Positions 54,621 through 63,135 of a stretch of 64,000 nt of DNA are shown here, piece after piece. Position 1 is the first letter of the stretch. The number at the start of each line of letters is the position of its first letter. A model generated the notes under the pieces. That model was given only the letters and a program-made list of their open reading frames with translations, made no database searches and was not told where the DNA came from. The stretch lies in the NCBI GenBank assembly GCA_031082005.1, contig JAVHLR010000001.1:625251-689250 (forward strand), read 5' to 3'. The DNA is from Patescibacteria group bacterium. Lineage in GTDB: Bacteria > Patescibacteriota > Patescibacteriia > 2-12-FULL-60-25. Both the position numbers and the translations under genes were made by a program.

Positions 54621-56363
54621 CTATTTTCTTTCAGGCGGAACCTCCAGATACGTCAACAGGAACTTGGCCATTTCACCGAACACCGGAGCCGCAGAAGCTT
54701 CGGCCCACTGTACATCCCTCGGGTGGTCGATCTCTACGATCATCGCGAACTTCGGATCGCTCGCAGGCGCATATCCGGCGAATGAACCTATGGTGATGTC
54801 CGGCTCATAACCCAAACCGTTCTTTTTGGGGACCTGCGCGGTTCCGGTCTTACCTGCGACCCAATAGCCAGGAACTCCAGCTCGCTGTCCGTGCCCTTTC
54901 TCAACGACTGACACCAACATTCCGCTGATCAAACGCGAGGTCCTCTGCGTGATCGGACGACCCAGCTCCATTGGTTTGGTTTTTTCCCGGCGTCCGTCGG
55001 CATAGATTATCTCGTCGACGATGTACGGTTTCATCAGCATCCCTCCGTTCGCCAGCGCGGCATAACCCTCGACCAGTTGTATCGGCGTCGTAGAAATTCC
55101 CTGTCCGAATGATGCCGTAGCGGCAAAAATATCGCCTTTCCTATCGAGAGAGATGATCGTGCCTTTAGATTCCGGTGTCAATCCTATACCGGTCTTCTGC
55201 CCAAAGCCAAAATTCGTCATGTACTTACGGAACGCCTCTTTGCCGAGCTGTCTCTGCACGAAAATCGTCCCTGTGTTCAATGATTCTTCCAGCACTGCGG
55301 TCATGCTCTTTTCTCCGTGCGCCAACCCATCCGAGTTCTTAATGGTGAAATCATCAATCTCTTCAAAACCTTTATCGACGTATGTAGTATTCACCCCGAT
55401 CTTGCCGGCATCCAATCCCGCCGCCAAGGTAAAGGCTTTAAAAATCGACCCTGGTTCATAAGCGGTAAACGTAGCCGGATTATTGAACACGGAGATATCG
55501 TGTGTCTTGCCGTATTGTGCCGGTTCAAAATCAGGGAAAGAACACATGGCAAGTACCGCACCGGTAAAAGGCTGCATAATCACGATCGTTCCGCTGTCCG
55601 CCACGTGACGCCTTACTGCGTTCTGTATGGTCACGCAGGCCTGGTACTGGATAGCAGGATCGATCGTCAGAACGATATCAGCGCCCGGGGTTGCCTGCCT
55701 CATGTTCAGCAGACCGATGGCGATGCGTCTTCCTGAAGCGTCTTTTTCCGCGAACAATTCTCCCGGCGTACCTGACAAAAGATCGTTGAACGATGATTCG
55801 ACGCCATATTTTCCCACCGGCTGCCCTTTATCATCCTGACCCACGAAGCCGATGAGCTGACCGCCCATGTTGCTCTCCGGATAGAACCGCGCATTCGATT
55901 TGACGTATCCGATGCCCTCCAGCTTAGCGGCCTTCAGCTTGTCGATCGCTTCTTGGTCGACGTCGTCGGCAATCTTTTCATACGGATCATTCGGATCCTT
56001 CGTCAGTTGCGTCACCACATCGACGTCCTGCAGGCCGAGAATCTCTGATAGCTTATGCGCCGTCTCAACGGCGTCATCCATTTCTTTCGGTACAGCATAG
56101 ACCTGCCATGACAGACGATTGGTCGCTAAAGCACGCAGAGTGCCGTCAGACCGATCGCGGACCAGTATCTGCCCCCGTGTCGGCATCAATTTCGTCTGAA
56201 TATCATGTTGATCGGAAGCCATAAAGGCATAAAAACCGTACTGTAGGATCTGCAGGTAGCCCAAACGCAAAACAATCAACAAACCCGCGAATAAAAAACA
56301 ATATTGGATTATCTTGAGCCTCTGTTCGTGAAGATCGGACAAGCGCAACGCGCGATTCATCAT
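54621..56363 (-). CDS. ftsI: peptidoglycan D,D-transpeptidase (FtsI/PBP2-type)
   Basis: 580 residues. Class B penicillin-binding protein with one N-terminal membrane helix (about 14-40), a pedestal domain, and the transpeptidase with active-site SxxK (EPGSIFKAFT), SxN (EESLNTG) and KTGT (AGKTGTAQVP). Crosslinks septal or lateral peptidoglycan outside the membrane. Short for FtsI (usually 570-600 fits). Upstream extended -10 TGC+TATTAT (56421-56413). Partner of murF in the same operon. Confidence 0.92.
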   Translation of the reverse strand: MMNRALRLSDLHEQRLKIIQYCFLFAGLLIVLRLGYLQILQYGFYAFMASDQHDIQTKLMPTRGQILVRDRSDGTLRALATNRLSWQVYAVPKEMDDAVETAHKLSEILGLQDVDVVTQLTKDPNDPYEKIADDVDQEAIDKLKAAKLEGIGYVKSNARFYPESNMGGQLIGFVGQDDKGQPVGKYGVESSFNDLLSGTPGELFAEKDASGRRIAIGLLNMRQATPGADIVLTIDPAIQYQACVTIQNAVRRHVADSGTIVIMQPFTGAVLAMCSFPDFEPAQYGKTHDISVFNNPATFTAYEPGSIFKAFTLAAGLDAGKIGVNTTYVDKGFEEIDDFTIKNSDGLAHGEKSMTAVLEESLNTGTIFVQRQLGKEAFRKYMTNFGFGQKTGIGLTPESKGTIISLDRKGDIFAATASFGQGISTTPIQLVEGYAALANGGMLMKPYIVDEIIYADGRREKTKPMELGRPITQRTSRLISGMLVSVVEKGHGQRAGVPGYWVAGKTGTAQVPKKNGLGYEPDITIGSFAGYAPASDPKFAMIVEIDHPRDVQWAEASAAPVFGEMAKFLLTYLEVPPERK

Positions 56364-56412
56364 AAACCGGTTTTAACCGAAATTTACGCCAAAAAATCCA
56401 TGGCGTAACGCA

Positions 56413-56421
56413 ATAATAGCA
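56413..56421 (-). promoter_or_regulatory. ftsI-murF promoter (extended -10)
   Basis: TGC+TATTAT on the minus strand, 50 bases before the ftsI ATG, after the rarA stop. Confidence 0.5.
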
Positions 56422-56446
56422 CACGCGCCATACGGACACGTAGCTT

Positions 56447-57709
56447 TCATTTCAGGTACTTTTTGCCTTTTAATTTGGACGGTAGATAGTCCTGGTCGAC
56501 CGGATGGTCAAAAGCCGGATTGTATTTATAACCCTTGCCGTAGTTCAATTCCTTCATGAGAGCCGTGGGGGCATTACGCAGGTGCAAAGGCACCGGTTCA
56601 TTCGGCAAGCTCTGGATATCTGCCCTGACCGATCCATAAGCCTCATACAACGCATTGGATTTCTTGGTGCGGGCGAGATAAGCCACGCACTGCGCCAGGA
56701 TCACGTTGCATTCCGGCATCCCGAGATAGTGCGATGCCTGGTACGCCGTCGTCGCCTGGACAAGAGCCTGCGGATCAGCGAGCCCGATATCTTCCGATGC
56801 GAATCTCACGAGCCGACGCGCGACATACAGCGGATCCTCGCCGCCCTCCAGCATCCTGCCGAGCCAATACAAAGCCGCATCCGCATCCGAGCCTCGCATC
56901 GATTTATGCAACGCAGAAATGATATTGAAGTGCTCTTCGCCCTGCCCGTCATAGAGCAGATGCGACCTTTGCAGCCAGACGCGTAAACCATCTTTCGTGA
57001 CTTTCTTCGTGCTGGATCCTTTGTCCGCAATAGCGGTCTTGACCAGATACTCCAGCGTATTCAAAGCCATCCGCGCATCTCCATCCGCCGCCTGCGCGAT
57101 CTGTCCGAGTAAATCAGGTTCTATCTCGAGTCTCGACTTGCCGAAACCCTTTTCCGTATCCCTCAACGCTCGTTCAAGCAATGAGACTAAATCCGTTTCC
57201 TCCAAACGCTGCAACACGAAAACTTTACAACGAGATAAAAGAGCGGAGTTGACTTCAAAACTCGGATTTTCCGTCGTCGCCCCGATCAAGATCATCGTCC
57301 CGTCCTCTACGCAAGGCAAAAAAGCATCTTGTTGGGCTTTGTTGAAACGATGGATTTCGTCGATAAAGAGTATCGTCCTGCGGCCACGGAAATCCAAAAG
57401 ATTTTCCGCCTCTCTCACCGTCTGACGCACTTCCGTCACGCCCGAAGTCACTGCCGACAGCTGCACAAAACTCATATCAGAGACTTCCGCCACGACCCGA
57501 GCCAAAGTCGTCTTGCCCGTACCCGGTGGACCCCAAAAAATCATCGACGGCACTATCCCGGCCTCGATCATCGTCCTGAACGCAGACCCCTGCGAAACCA
57601 GATCCTTCTGACCAACGACCTCATCCAAAGTCTTTGGCCTCATCTTATCGGCCAACGGCGCATAAACACTACGTTTTTCCTTATTCGACGCATCAAACAA
57701 TGTGGGCAT
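56447..57709 (-). CDS. rarA: replication-associated recombination protein A (AAA+)
   Basis: 420 residues from the ATG at 57709 (MPTLFD); a longer frame to 57769 crosses the promoter. AAA+ ATPase of the MgsA/Mgs1/WRNIP1 family. DKMRPKTLDEVVGQKDLV at the start, Walker A GPPGTGKTTLA, ILFIDEIHRFNKAQQD, TTENPSFEVNSALLSRC, and the C-terminal DEEHFN-type helical domain are present. Acts at stalled replication forks. Confidence 0.95.
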   Translation of the reverse strand: MPTLFDASNKEKRSVYAPLADKMRPKTLDEVVGQKDLVSQGSAFRTMIEAGIVPSMIFWGPPGTGKTTLARVVAEVSDMSFVQLSAVTSGVTEVRQTVREAENLLDFRGRRTILFIDEIHRFNKAQQDAFLPCVEDGTMILIGATTENPSFEVNSALLSRCKVFVLQRLEETDLVSLLERALRDTEKGFGKSRLEIEPDLLGQIAQAADGDARMALNTLEYLVKTAIADKGSSTKKVTKDGLRVWLQRSHLLYDGQGEEHFNIISALHKSMRGSDADAALYWLGRMLEGGEDPLYVARRLVRFASEDIGLADPQALVQATTAYQASHYLGMPECNVILAQCVAYLARTKKSNALYEAYGSVRADIQSLPNEPVPLHLRNAPTALMKELNYGKGYKYNPAFDHPVDQDYLPSKLKGKKYLK

Positions 57710-57747
57710 ATATTTACCCCGCAGCTTCAGCGAAGGGGCATAGAACA

Positions 57748-57776
57748 AATATAGAACACTAACCAACAAGCGTCAA
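57748..57776 (-). promoter_or_regulatory. rarA promoter
   Basis: TTGACG, 17-base spacer, TATATT on the minus strand, 39 bases before the ATG. Confidence 0.7.
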
Positions 57777-57803
57777 AGCTCAAACCGCCCTCTTTCCCAA
57801 GTG

Positions 57804-57887
57804 GAGTCGCTGCAAAATTTTTATGGCGAGGATGTGTTCGAGATAGACAAGCCGAGCCCCGCAGCCTAAAAATTTTGCAGCGGCTTC
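57804..57887. repeat. REP-like inverted repeat between uppS and rarA
   Basis: Perfect 15-bp arms GCTGCAAAATTTTTA and TAAAAATTTTGCAGC, extended to about 20 with wobbles, around a 43-base inner segment. Between uppS (ends 57894) and the rarA promoter. Confidence 0.7.
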
Positions 57888-57893
57888 ACGCCC

Positions 57894-58583
57894 CTACCCT
57901 CCTCCGTATCTCCTTTGTCTCGAAGCGTATTCCTCGACAGCCTTATCCAATTCCTCTTGATCGAAATCAGGCCATTTTTTTTCACACCAATAGATTTCGC
58001 TATACACACCCTCCCAGGTCAAAAAACCCGAAAGTCTCTCTTCTCCGCTTGTGCGTATGACCAAATCCGGATCAGGCATCTCTGGCCAATACATCCGTGA
58101 GGTTATCGCACTCTCATCGACTTCATCCACCGATAGTCCGTCCGCTATGATTTTCTTGCAGGCATCGACGATTTCCGCTCTTCCTCCGTAATTGATGCAG
58201 ACGGCTAAGGTGCCTTTATCGTTCTTCTCCGTTTGCGCTTCGATGTCATCGATAGCCTCGACTATTTTTCGGGAAAGACCTTCGCGCCTCCCGATGACTT
58301 TTAGCCTAATGCCCTTATCCGCGAATTGCAGGAAGTCCTTCGTCAAAGCGAGCTCGAAAAGCTCCATCAGATACCCCACTTCTTCTGCTGAACGTCTCCA
58401 ATTCTCGGTCGAGAACGCAAAAACCGACAAGACATCAATCCCCCTTTCAAAAGTTGCTTCCGCAATTTCCTTTAGGCGTTCGTAGCCAGCTTTGTGCCCC
58501 GCTATCCCGGGCATCCCCCGCTCTTTGGCCCAACGTCGATTGCCGTCCATGATGATCGCAAGATGCTTGATTTGTCCTGGCAT
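57894..58583 (-). CDS. uppS: isoprenyl transferase (undecaprenyl diphosphate synthase)
   Basis: 229 residues, cis-prenyltransferase. IIMDGNRRWAKERG at the start (FPP/Mg-binding Asp), VFAFSTENWRRS, and the C-terminal DLVIRTSGEERLSGFLTW and YSEIYW segments are intact. Makes the lipid carrier recycled by UppP. About 5 residues short of E. coli UppS. Confidence 0.95.
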   Translation of the reverse strand: MPGQIKHLAIIMDGNRRWAKERGMPGIAGHKAGYERLKEIAEATFERGIDVLSVFAFSTENWRRSAEEVGYLMELFELALTKDFLQFADKGIRLKVIGRREGLSRKIVEAIDDIEAQTEKNDKGTLAVCINYGGRAEIVDACKKIIADGLSVDEVDESAITSRMYWPEMPDPDLVIRTSGEERLSGFLTWEGVYSEIYWCEKKWPDFDQEELDKAVEEYASRQRRYGGG

Positions 58584-58624
58584 AATGAAGCTAGGTTATG
58601 TCCTTTTTGGCATTTCATCAAGCC

Positions 58625-58653
58625 TTGCCAGTAGACCCTTTGTTTGCTAATAT
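58625..58653 (+). promoter_or_regulatory. tRNA-Pro promoter
   Basis: TTGCCA, 17-base spacer, TAATAT, with the tRNA 5' end 19 bases downstream. Confidence 0.65.
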
Positions 58654-58671
58654 CTGGCAGCGATTGATATT

Positions 58672-58747
58672 CGGGCTATAGCGCAGTTGGTAGCGCGCGT
58701 CGTTCGGGACGACGAGGCCGTGGGTTCGAGTCCCACTAGCCCGACCA
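58672..58747 (+). tRNA. tRNA-Pro (CGG)
   Basis: Acceptor CGGGCTA/TAGCCCG, anticodon stem CGTCG/CGACG, loop TTCGGGA giving CGG, T-arm GTGGGTTCGAGTCCCAC, encoded CCA. Confidence 0.96.
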
Positions 58748-58780
58748 TAATAAAATCCGGCACACGCCGGATTTTATTAT
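58747..58780 (+). terminator. tRNA-Pro terminator
   Basis: Perfect 15-bp stem with loop ACAC that begins at the A of CCA; T-run TTTTATTAT in the 3' arm. Confidence 0.85.
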
Positions 58781-58794
58781 GGAAAACTTTCACC

Positions 58795-60567
58795 TCATTT
58801 CAAAAACCCACCAGCTTGGATATTCCACAGCTTCTGATACATCCCCTCTTTGCCTAACAGCATCTCATGCGTTCCCTGATCTATTATCCGCCCATTCTGC
58901 ATGACGACGATCCTATCCATCTGCATGATGGTGGAAAGCCGATGTGCGATGGCTATCGTGGTCCTGCCTTTCATGAGTTTCAGCAGTGCATCTTGGATTA
59001 ACGCTTCAGACTCGGAATCAAGCGACGATGTCGCTTCGTCCAACACCAGGATCGGAGCGTTCTTCAGGATAGCGCGCGCTATCGCGACACGCTGGCGCTC
59101 TCCACCGGAAAGTTTGATGCCGCGTTCGCCCACGTAAGTCTTATATCCATCCGCCAGCTGCTCTATGAACTCGTGACAATTGGCTTTTTTCGCAGCAGCA
59201 ATCACCTCTTCATCCGTCGCCTGCAACCTCCCGTAACGGATATTATCCATCAACGTCCGATGGAACAGCACGGGATCCTGCGGCACGAGCGAAACGTATT
59301 CACGCAAAGAGTCTTGAGTGACCTTGGCGATATCCTGTCCGTCGATCGATATCTTGCCGCTGTCCAGATCGTAAAAACGGAAAAGCAGCTTCACGATGGT
59401 CGATTTGCCCGAGCCCGACGGTCCGACGAGCGCGACATGTTCGCCGGGTTTGATGTCCAGGCTCAAATCCTTCAGGACCGTTCGCGTCTGGCTATAGCTG
59501 AACACGGCTTCGTCGAATACGATTCCGCCCTGTTCGACTTTCAATCTCTTGGCGCGTTTCACGTCCTGTATCTCATGCGGCATGACGAGCAGATCCATCA
59601 TTTCGCGTCCGTCGGAGAACGATTGGAATATGCCCTTCATCAAGCTTTGGAGATTCCACAGATTGCCTATCAAGGTGAAGAGATAGCCATGGAACATCAC
59701 TACGTCGCCGATGGTCAATTGGCCTAAGGCGTAATAACGCAACGAATAATACATCACACCGAGTTCGACGAAGATAAAAGTCGTCGCGCTCAAAGCCCTG
59801 TTCAGGTTGCTCGTATTCCAAGCCTTGACCGTGATTTTCCTCCACTCGTCCAGGATGCCTTTGAAGCGGTTCTCCTCGTAAGCGTAACGCGAGAACATCT
59901 TGACGCTGACGTTATTCGAGAACGAATCAGCCATCGCTCCGGTGACCTCCGAATCCTTCTCCGAACTCTGGATGTTGTATTTCTGGACCCTCTTGAACAT
60001 CAGGATGTTTATCAGGATGAAGACCACGACCCAAATCGATAGCGTCAAACCGATGTAAGGCTGCTTATATGTCGTGATCACCAGCGCGCCGATGACCAGC
60101 AAGGCCTGCGGGAGCAGATGGAAAATCAACCTATCGGTCAGGTCTTCGAACGCTCTGACCAATCTGCTGACCTTACGCACCAACGAACCAGTGAACTGGT
60201 TTGAGAAGAACTGATACGAATGCCGCTCGACGTAAGTGAAGGCCATCAATGAGATGTCAGCCATCACGCTCGATTCCAATTTGACGACCGCTATCTCGAT
60301 CATGCGCCACGATCCTTGAAACGCGACCCTACCCAAGATGATCAGCGCCAAAACCATGAACGCATCATTGGCGCGGTCTTGTGACGACGCCGGACCCGAT
60401 GCCGACAATATATCGACCAATACCTTATAGAGCCAAGTCGCCGCTAAATCGAAAGTATTGACCAGCAGGCTGAAAAAAACCGCCAGCAAAAAAAGCCACC
60501 TGTATTTTTTGATGTGACTATAGAATAATTTTATGACATCAAAATTCGTCGCTGCCATGCGACACAT
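58795..60567 (-). CDS. ABC transporter, fused membrane and ATPase domains
   Basis: 590 residues from the ATG at 60567 (a downstream ATG at 60558 is possible). Six membrane helices (about 25-330) and one nucleotide-binding domain with Walker A GPSGSGKST, Q-loop VPQDPVLF, signature LSGGERQR and Walker B LVLDEATSS. Half-transporter of the MsbA/exporter class, acting as a homodimer. Could export lipid, peptide or drug. Lies beside a flavoenzyme gene, not obviously related. Confidence 0.9.
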   Translation of the reverse strand: MCRMAATNFDVIKLFYSHIKKYRWLFLLAVFFSLLVNTFDLAATWLYKVLVDILSASGPASSQDRANDAFMVLALIILGRVAFQGSWRMIEIAVVKLESSVMADISLMAFTYVERHSYQFFSNQFTGSLVRKVSRLVRAFEDLTDRLIFHLLPQALLVIGALVITTYKQPYIGLTLSIWVVVFILINILMFKRVQKYNIQSSEKDSEVTGAMADSFSNNVSVKMFSRYAYEENRFKGILDEWRKITVKAWNTSNLNRALSATTFIFVELGVMYYSLRYYALGQLTIGDVVMFHGYLFTLIGNLWNLQSLMKGIFQSFSDGREMMDLLVMPHEIQDVKRAKRLKVEQGGIVFDEAVFSYSQTRTVLKDLSLDIKPGEHVALVGPSGSGKSTIVKLLFRFYDLDSGKISIDGQDIAKVTQDSLREYVSLVPQDPVLFHRTLMDNIRYGRLQATDEEVIAAAKKANCHEFIEQLADGYKTYVGERGIKLSGGERQRVAIARAILKNAPILVLDEATSSLDSESEALIQDALLKLMKGRTTIAIAHRLSTIMQMDRIVVMQNGRIIDQGTHEMLLGKEGMYQKLWNIQAGGFLK

Positions 60568-60613
60568 GATAATCCCACGGGCGAATACCCACAATGGCCG
60601 TATGTCGACGGAA

Positions 60614-61855
60614 TCATCTGAACAAAAAATCCCGCAACAACAAGAACGAATAGCCCATCAAAGCCGGGAGATGCTTCAGTTTCAAGACGACGAAAACCAG
60701 GCTTTTACGCTTATCCTTACTGTCGCAGAATTGTCCCAGGAAACCGTCTTTTTCTGCTTCGATGATCCGATACATAGCGAAAAACGTATCATTCCGCTTC
60801 ATCACATTCCACAGCATGCGATAACGAAGCTGCCGCCTGTAATAACCGATCAAGCCTGATTTCTTCTCGATCGTCCGATGATAATCGTCCAAAACCGTCT
60901 TTTTCCCCTCCAGATAATCCTTAATCAGACCCGCAGCGACTTTGGCCGAAACTAACGAACCCTTTATGCCATCAGCCGCGAAAGCTCCACACATCCCTGC
61001 CGCATCGCCGATCAGCAAAGCCGAATCGCAGCTTGGCTTATCGACTATCCCTCCAATCGGTATAAAACCGCCGAACGCATAATCCGCCCTCGTTCCGTTC
61101 ACCTCGATATGCCCGAGATCGATGAGGCGCTGCACGAATTTATCCAACAAGCTCACGGCCTCCGCCATATCTTGCGATTTCTTGGCCAAACCGATGCGGA
61201 TAAAATCCCCGTCCAGCATTTTCGTCGGCGACATCCAACCTCCGTAACCCAAAGAAAAATCACCGAACCAATAGTGATATATCGTTTCATCCGGTTTGCC
61301 GCCTAAAAGTATCTTTCCTTTTATGACCTTTTCGTAGCCGAAAAGGAATTTCTTGTTGCGGCCCAAGCCTAAGCTCTCTGCCACTCTAGATCGTCCCCCA
61401 TCTGCGCCCACCAAGAATCTGCAGCGTGCCTGCATCTGGTCGTCACCTTCCTTGAACCTGACCGAATAATCCTCGCCGTCCTTTTCCGTCGCGAGAACGA
61501 ATGCTCCTGTCTTCAAAACTACGTTCTCGGACAGCTTTTGCGCCATAGCCTGCACCAATCCCCTTGTGTCTGTCTGATAAATCCAGGGCTCTTCGGTCAT
61601 GGATTCGAACGACGTCTTGAAATCAGGCGCCACGACGCAGATCCTTTTTATCGGATTAGTGATATAGCTGTCGATATCGAAGAACTGAAGGAATTCTTGC
61701 CTGGTTTTTTCCGTGACCAGACCCGTCGACTCGACGCTTGATCCGACCGACGGTTTCGTCTCCAGGACCAAAACTCTCAACTGACGAGGCAGATGTAACG
61801 CAAGCGACAGCCCGGAAAAACTTGCCCCGACGATCACCACATCGTATTCAGTCAT
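60614..61855 (-). CDS. geranylgeranyl reductase family FAD-dependent oxidoreductase
   Basis: 413 residues. FAD-binding VIVGASFSGLSLALHL at the N-terminus, GADGGRSRVAESLGL (GD motif) and IGDAAGMCGAFAADGIKGSL are in the PHBH/GGR-family order. C-terminal helices have YRMLWNVMK. GGR enzymes saturate isoprenoid chains; related family members act on lipid or halogen substrates. Two nucleotide-binding motifs intact, so likely active. Divergent from the 61936 gene. Confidence 0.82.
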   Translation of the reverse strand: MTEYDVVIVGASFSGLSLALHLPRQLRVLVLETKPSVGSSVESTGLVTEKTRQEFLQFFDIDSYITNPIKRICVVAPDFKTSFESMTEEPWIYQTDTRGLVQAMAQKLSENVVLKTGAFVLATEKDGEDYSVRFKEGDDQMQARCRFLVGADGGRSRVAESLGLGRNKKFLFGYEKVIKGKILLGGKPDETIYHYWFGDFSLGYGGWMSPTKMLDGDFIRIGLAKKSQDMAEAVSLLDKFVQRLIDLGHIEVNGTRADYAFGGFIPIGGIVDKPSCDSALLIGDAAGMCGAFAADGIKGSLVSAKVAAGLIKDYLEGKKTVLDDYHRTIEKKSGLIGYYRRQLRYRMLWNVMKRNDTFFAMYRIIEAEKDGFLGQFCDSKDKRKSLVFVVLKLKHLPALMGYSFLLLRDFLFR

Positions 61856-61914
61856 GAGGCATAAGTTATGTCACCGACAAGCATATGGCAATATTCCCGC
61901 CTTTCCCTGAAAAG

Positions 61915-61923
61915 TGCTATACT
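61915..61923 (+). promoter_or_regulatory. extended -10 promoter of the 61936 gene
   Basis: TGC+TATACT with 12 bases to the ATG; same string as at the S74 gene. Confidence 0.6.
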
Positions 61924-61935
61924 GCAGACAATAAT

Positions 61936-62514
61936 ATGGACGGACAAAAATCAACCAGCCGTTACATCCTTACGGCCTTAGCCATCATTTTAGTCATCAC
62001 TGCCTTCATCCTGGTGGCGCTGAATGCGCTCGACATCAACACGCCGCTGCCCAATCCTCTCGCCGGCGGCAAATCAGCTGAAGATGCGTATCGCGAAGGC
62101 TTCCTGAAGGCACGAGAAAAATATGCCGCCATATGTCCGATGATCGGTCTGGACAGCGACATAATTTCCGGCAAGGTAACAAGCGTCGCAGGAGACAGTG
62201 TCGTCATCGAACAGACCACCTTCGGCACCGATGAAACCATCGACGGAGTCAGCGACCTACGCACCATAAAGAATACGGCCACGACTAAAGTCGTAAAGAT
62301 CGTACCGAAAGACCAAGCCAAGTTCCACGAAGAACTGTCCGCTTTCAAACCGACGGCCGAAGGTAACACGATCCCTCCATCCCCCACATCTCTTCAGGCC
62401 GCGAGCTTTTCTGACATCAAGGTCGGAGACACCATTCGCATCACTAGCGACAAAAATCTAAGGCTCGAGGCCGAGATAACGGCGGTTGAGATCGACATCA
62501 CTCCAGCTGAATAA
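61936..62514 (+). CDS. membrane-anchored exported protein, function unknown
   Basis: 192 residues from the ATG at 61936 (MDGQK). One membrane helix (about 10-32) then a soluble domain of strands and turns (GKVTSVAGDSVVIEQT, VGDTIRITSDKNLRLEAEI), which could be an OB-like fold. Unknown role. Very short leader: TATACT ends 12 bases before the ATG. Ends at a bidirectional terminator. Confidence 0.6.
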   Translation: MDGQKSTSRYILTALAIILVITAFILVALNALDINTPLPNPLAGGKSAEDAYREGFLKAREKYAAICPMIGLDSDIISGKVTSVAGDSVVIEQTTFGTDETIDGVSDLRTIKNTATTKVVKIVPKDQAKFHEELSAFKPTAEGNTIPPSPTSLQAASFSDIKVGDTIRITSDKNLRLEAEITAVEIDITPAE

Positions 62515-62526
62515 TCAAGTCAATCA

Positions 62527-62558
62527 AAAAAACCTCCGGTCTAAGGCCGGAGGTTTTC
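62527..62558. terminator. bidirectional terminator
   Basis: Stem AAAACCTCCGG/CCGGAGGTTTT with a 7-base loop, with T-runs on both strands. Between convergent genes ending at 62514 and 62562. Confidence 0.85.
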
Positions 62559-62561
62559 GTT

Positions 62562-63098
62562 TCAGACCGTATCAGTTCCTTTGCTCTTCGGAGCCAACGC
62601 CATCAGCACGATCGGCAGCACCATCCATGCGCTGCGTCCATTGTCGCTCATGAAAATACTCTTCGTGCCAGCAGACAGACCCTGCGTGATCTCTTGAGGC
62701 AAAAAATTCAAAGTGATACTGATAAGCAAGCCGACCTGCAGGATGCTGAACAGGATGGTCTGCCACCACGAACCAGGAGCGTTCGATCCGCCGATCGTCT
62801 TCAGCAGAGCGCTGCGCGACAGCAGGAAAAAAAGCGCTACGAATATCCCGACGAAAAAAGTGATGCGTAAGACGTAATTATCGTTGACGTGAAGTTGGAA
62901 ATTGATCTTATTCAAGAGCGGAGTGCTCGACACCACCGCTAACGCCATATAGACCGAAACCAATATCACGATCACCCTGTCTCGACCTAAAGACAAGCCG
63001 TAAAGCAGCGCACCTATCACGAAAAAAAGCAGGATGAACAAATCCCAACTCGGAGCCGACCAATTCAAAGAGCTTAAATAACCCATTATTTGATCCAT
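62562..63098 (-). CDS. integral membrane protein, function unknown
   Basis: 178 residues with five membrane helices and short loops. Similar to no family I recognise; the layout resembles colicin V-production or DedA-like small membrane proteins only superficially. TATAAT (63113-63108) with TGG lies 9 bases before the ATG. A 10-bp dyad covers the start codon. Confidence 0.6.
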   Translation of the reverse strand: MDQIMGYLSSLNWSAPSWDLFILLFFVIGALLYGLSLGRDRVIVILVSVYMALAVVSSTPLLNKINFQLHVNDNYVLRITFFVGIFVALFFLLSRSALLKTIGGSNAPGSWWQTILFSILQVGLLISITLNFLPQEITQGLSAGTKSIFMSDNGRSAWMVLPIVLMALAPKSKGTDTV

Positions 63099-63106
63099 AA
63101 TGGGTT
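63080..63106. promoter_or_regulatory. dyad covering the start codon of the 63098 gene
   Basis: Perfect arms AACCCATTAT and ATAATGGGTT with a 7-base centre. It lies at the predicted start site and start codon of a near-leaderless gene. Confidence 0.45.
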
Positions 63107-63107
63107 C

Positions 63108-63113
63108 ATTATA
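63108..63113 (-). promoter_or_regulatory. -10 box of the 63098 gene
   Basis: TGG+TATAAT on the minus strand, 9 bases before the ATG. Confidence 0.6.
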
Positions 63114-63135
63114 CCACTAAAACAACAAAATAAAC

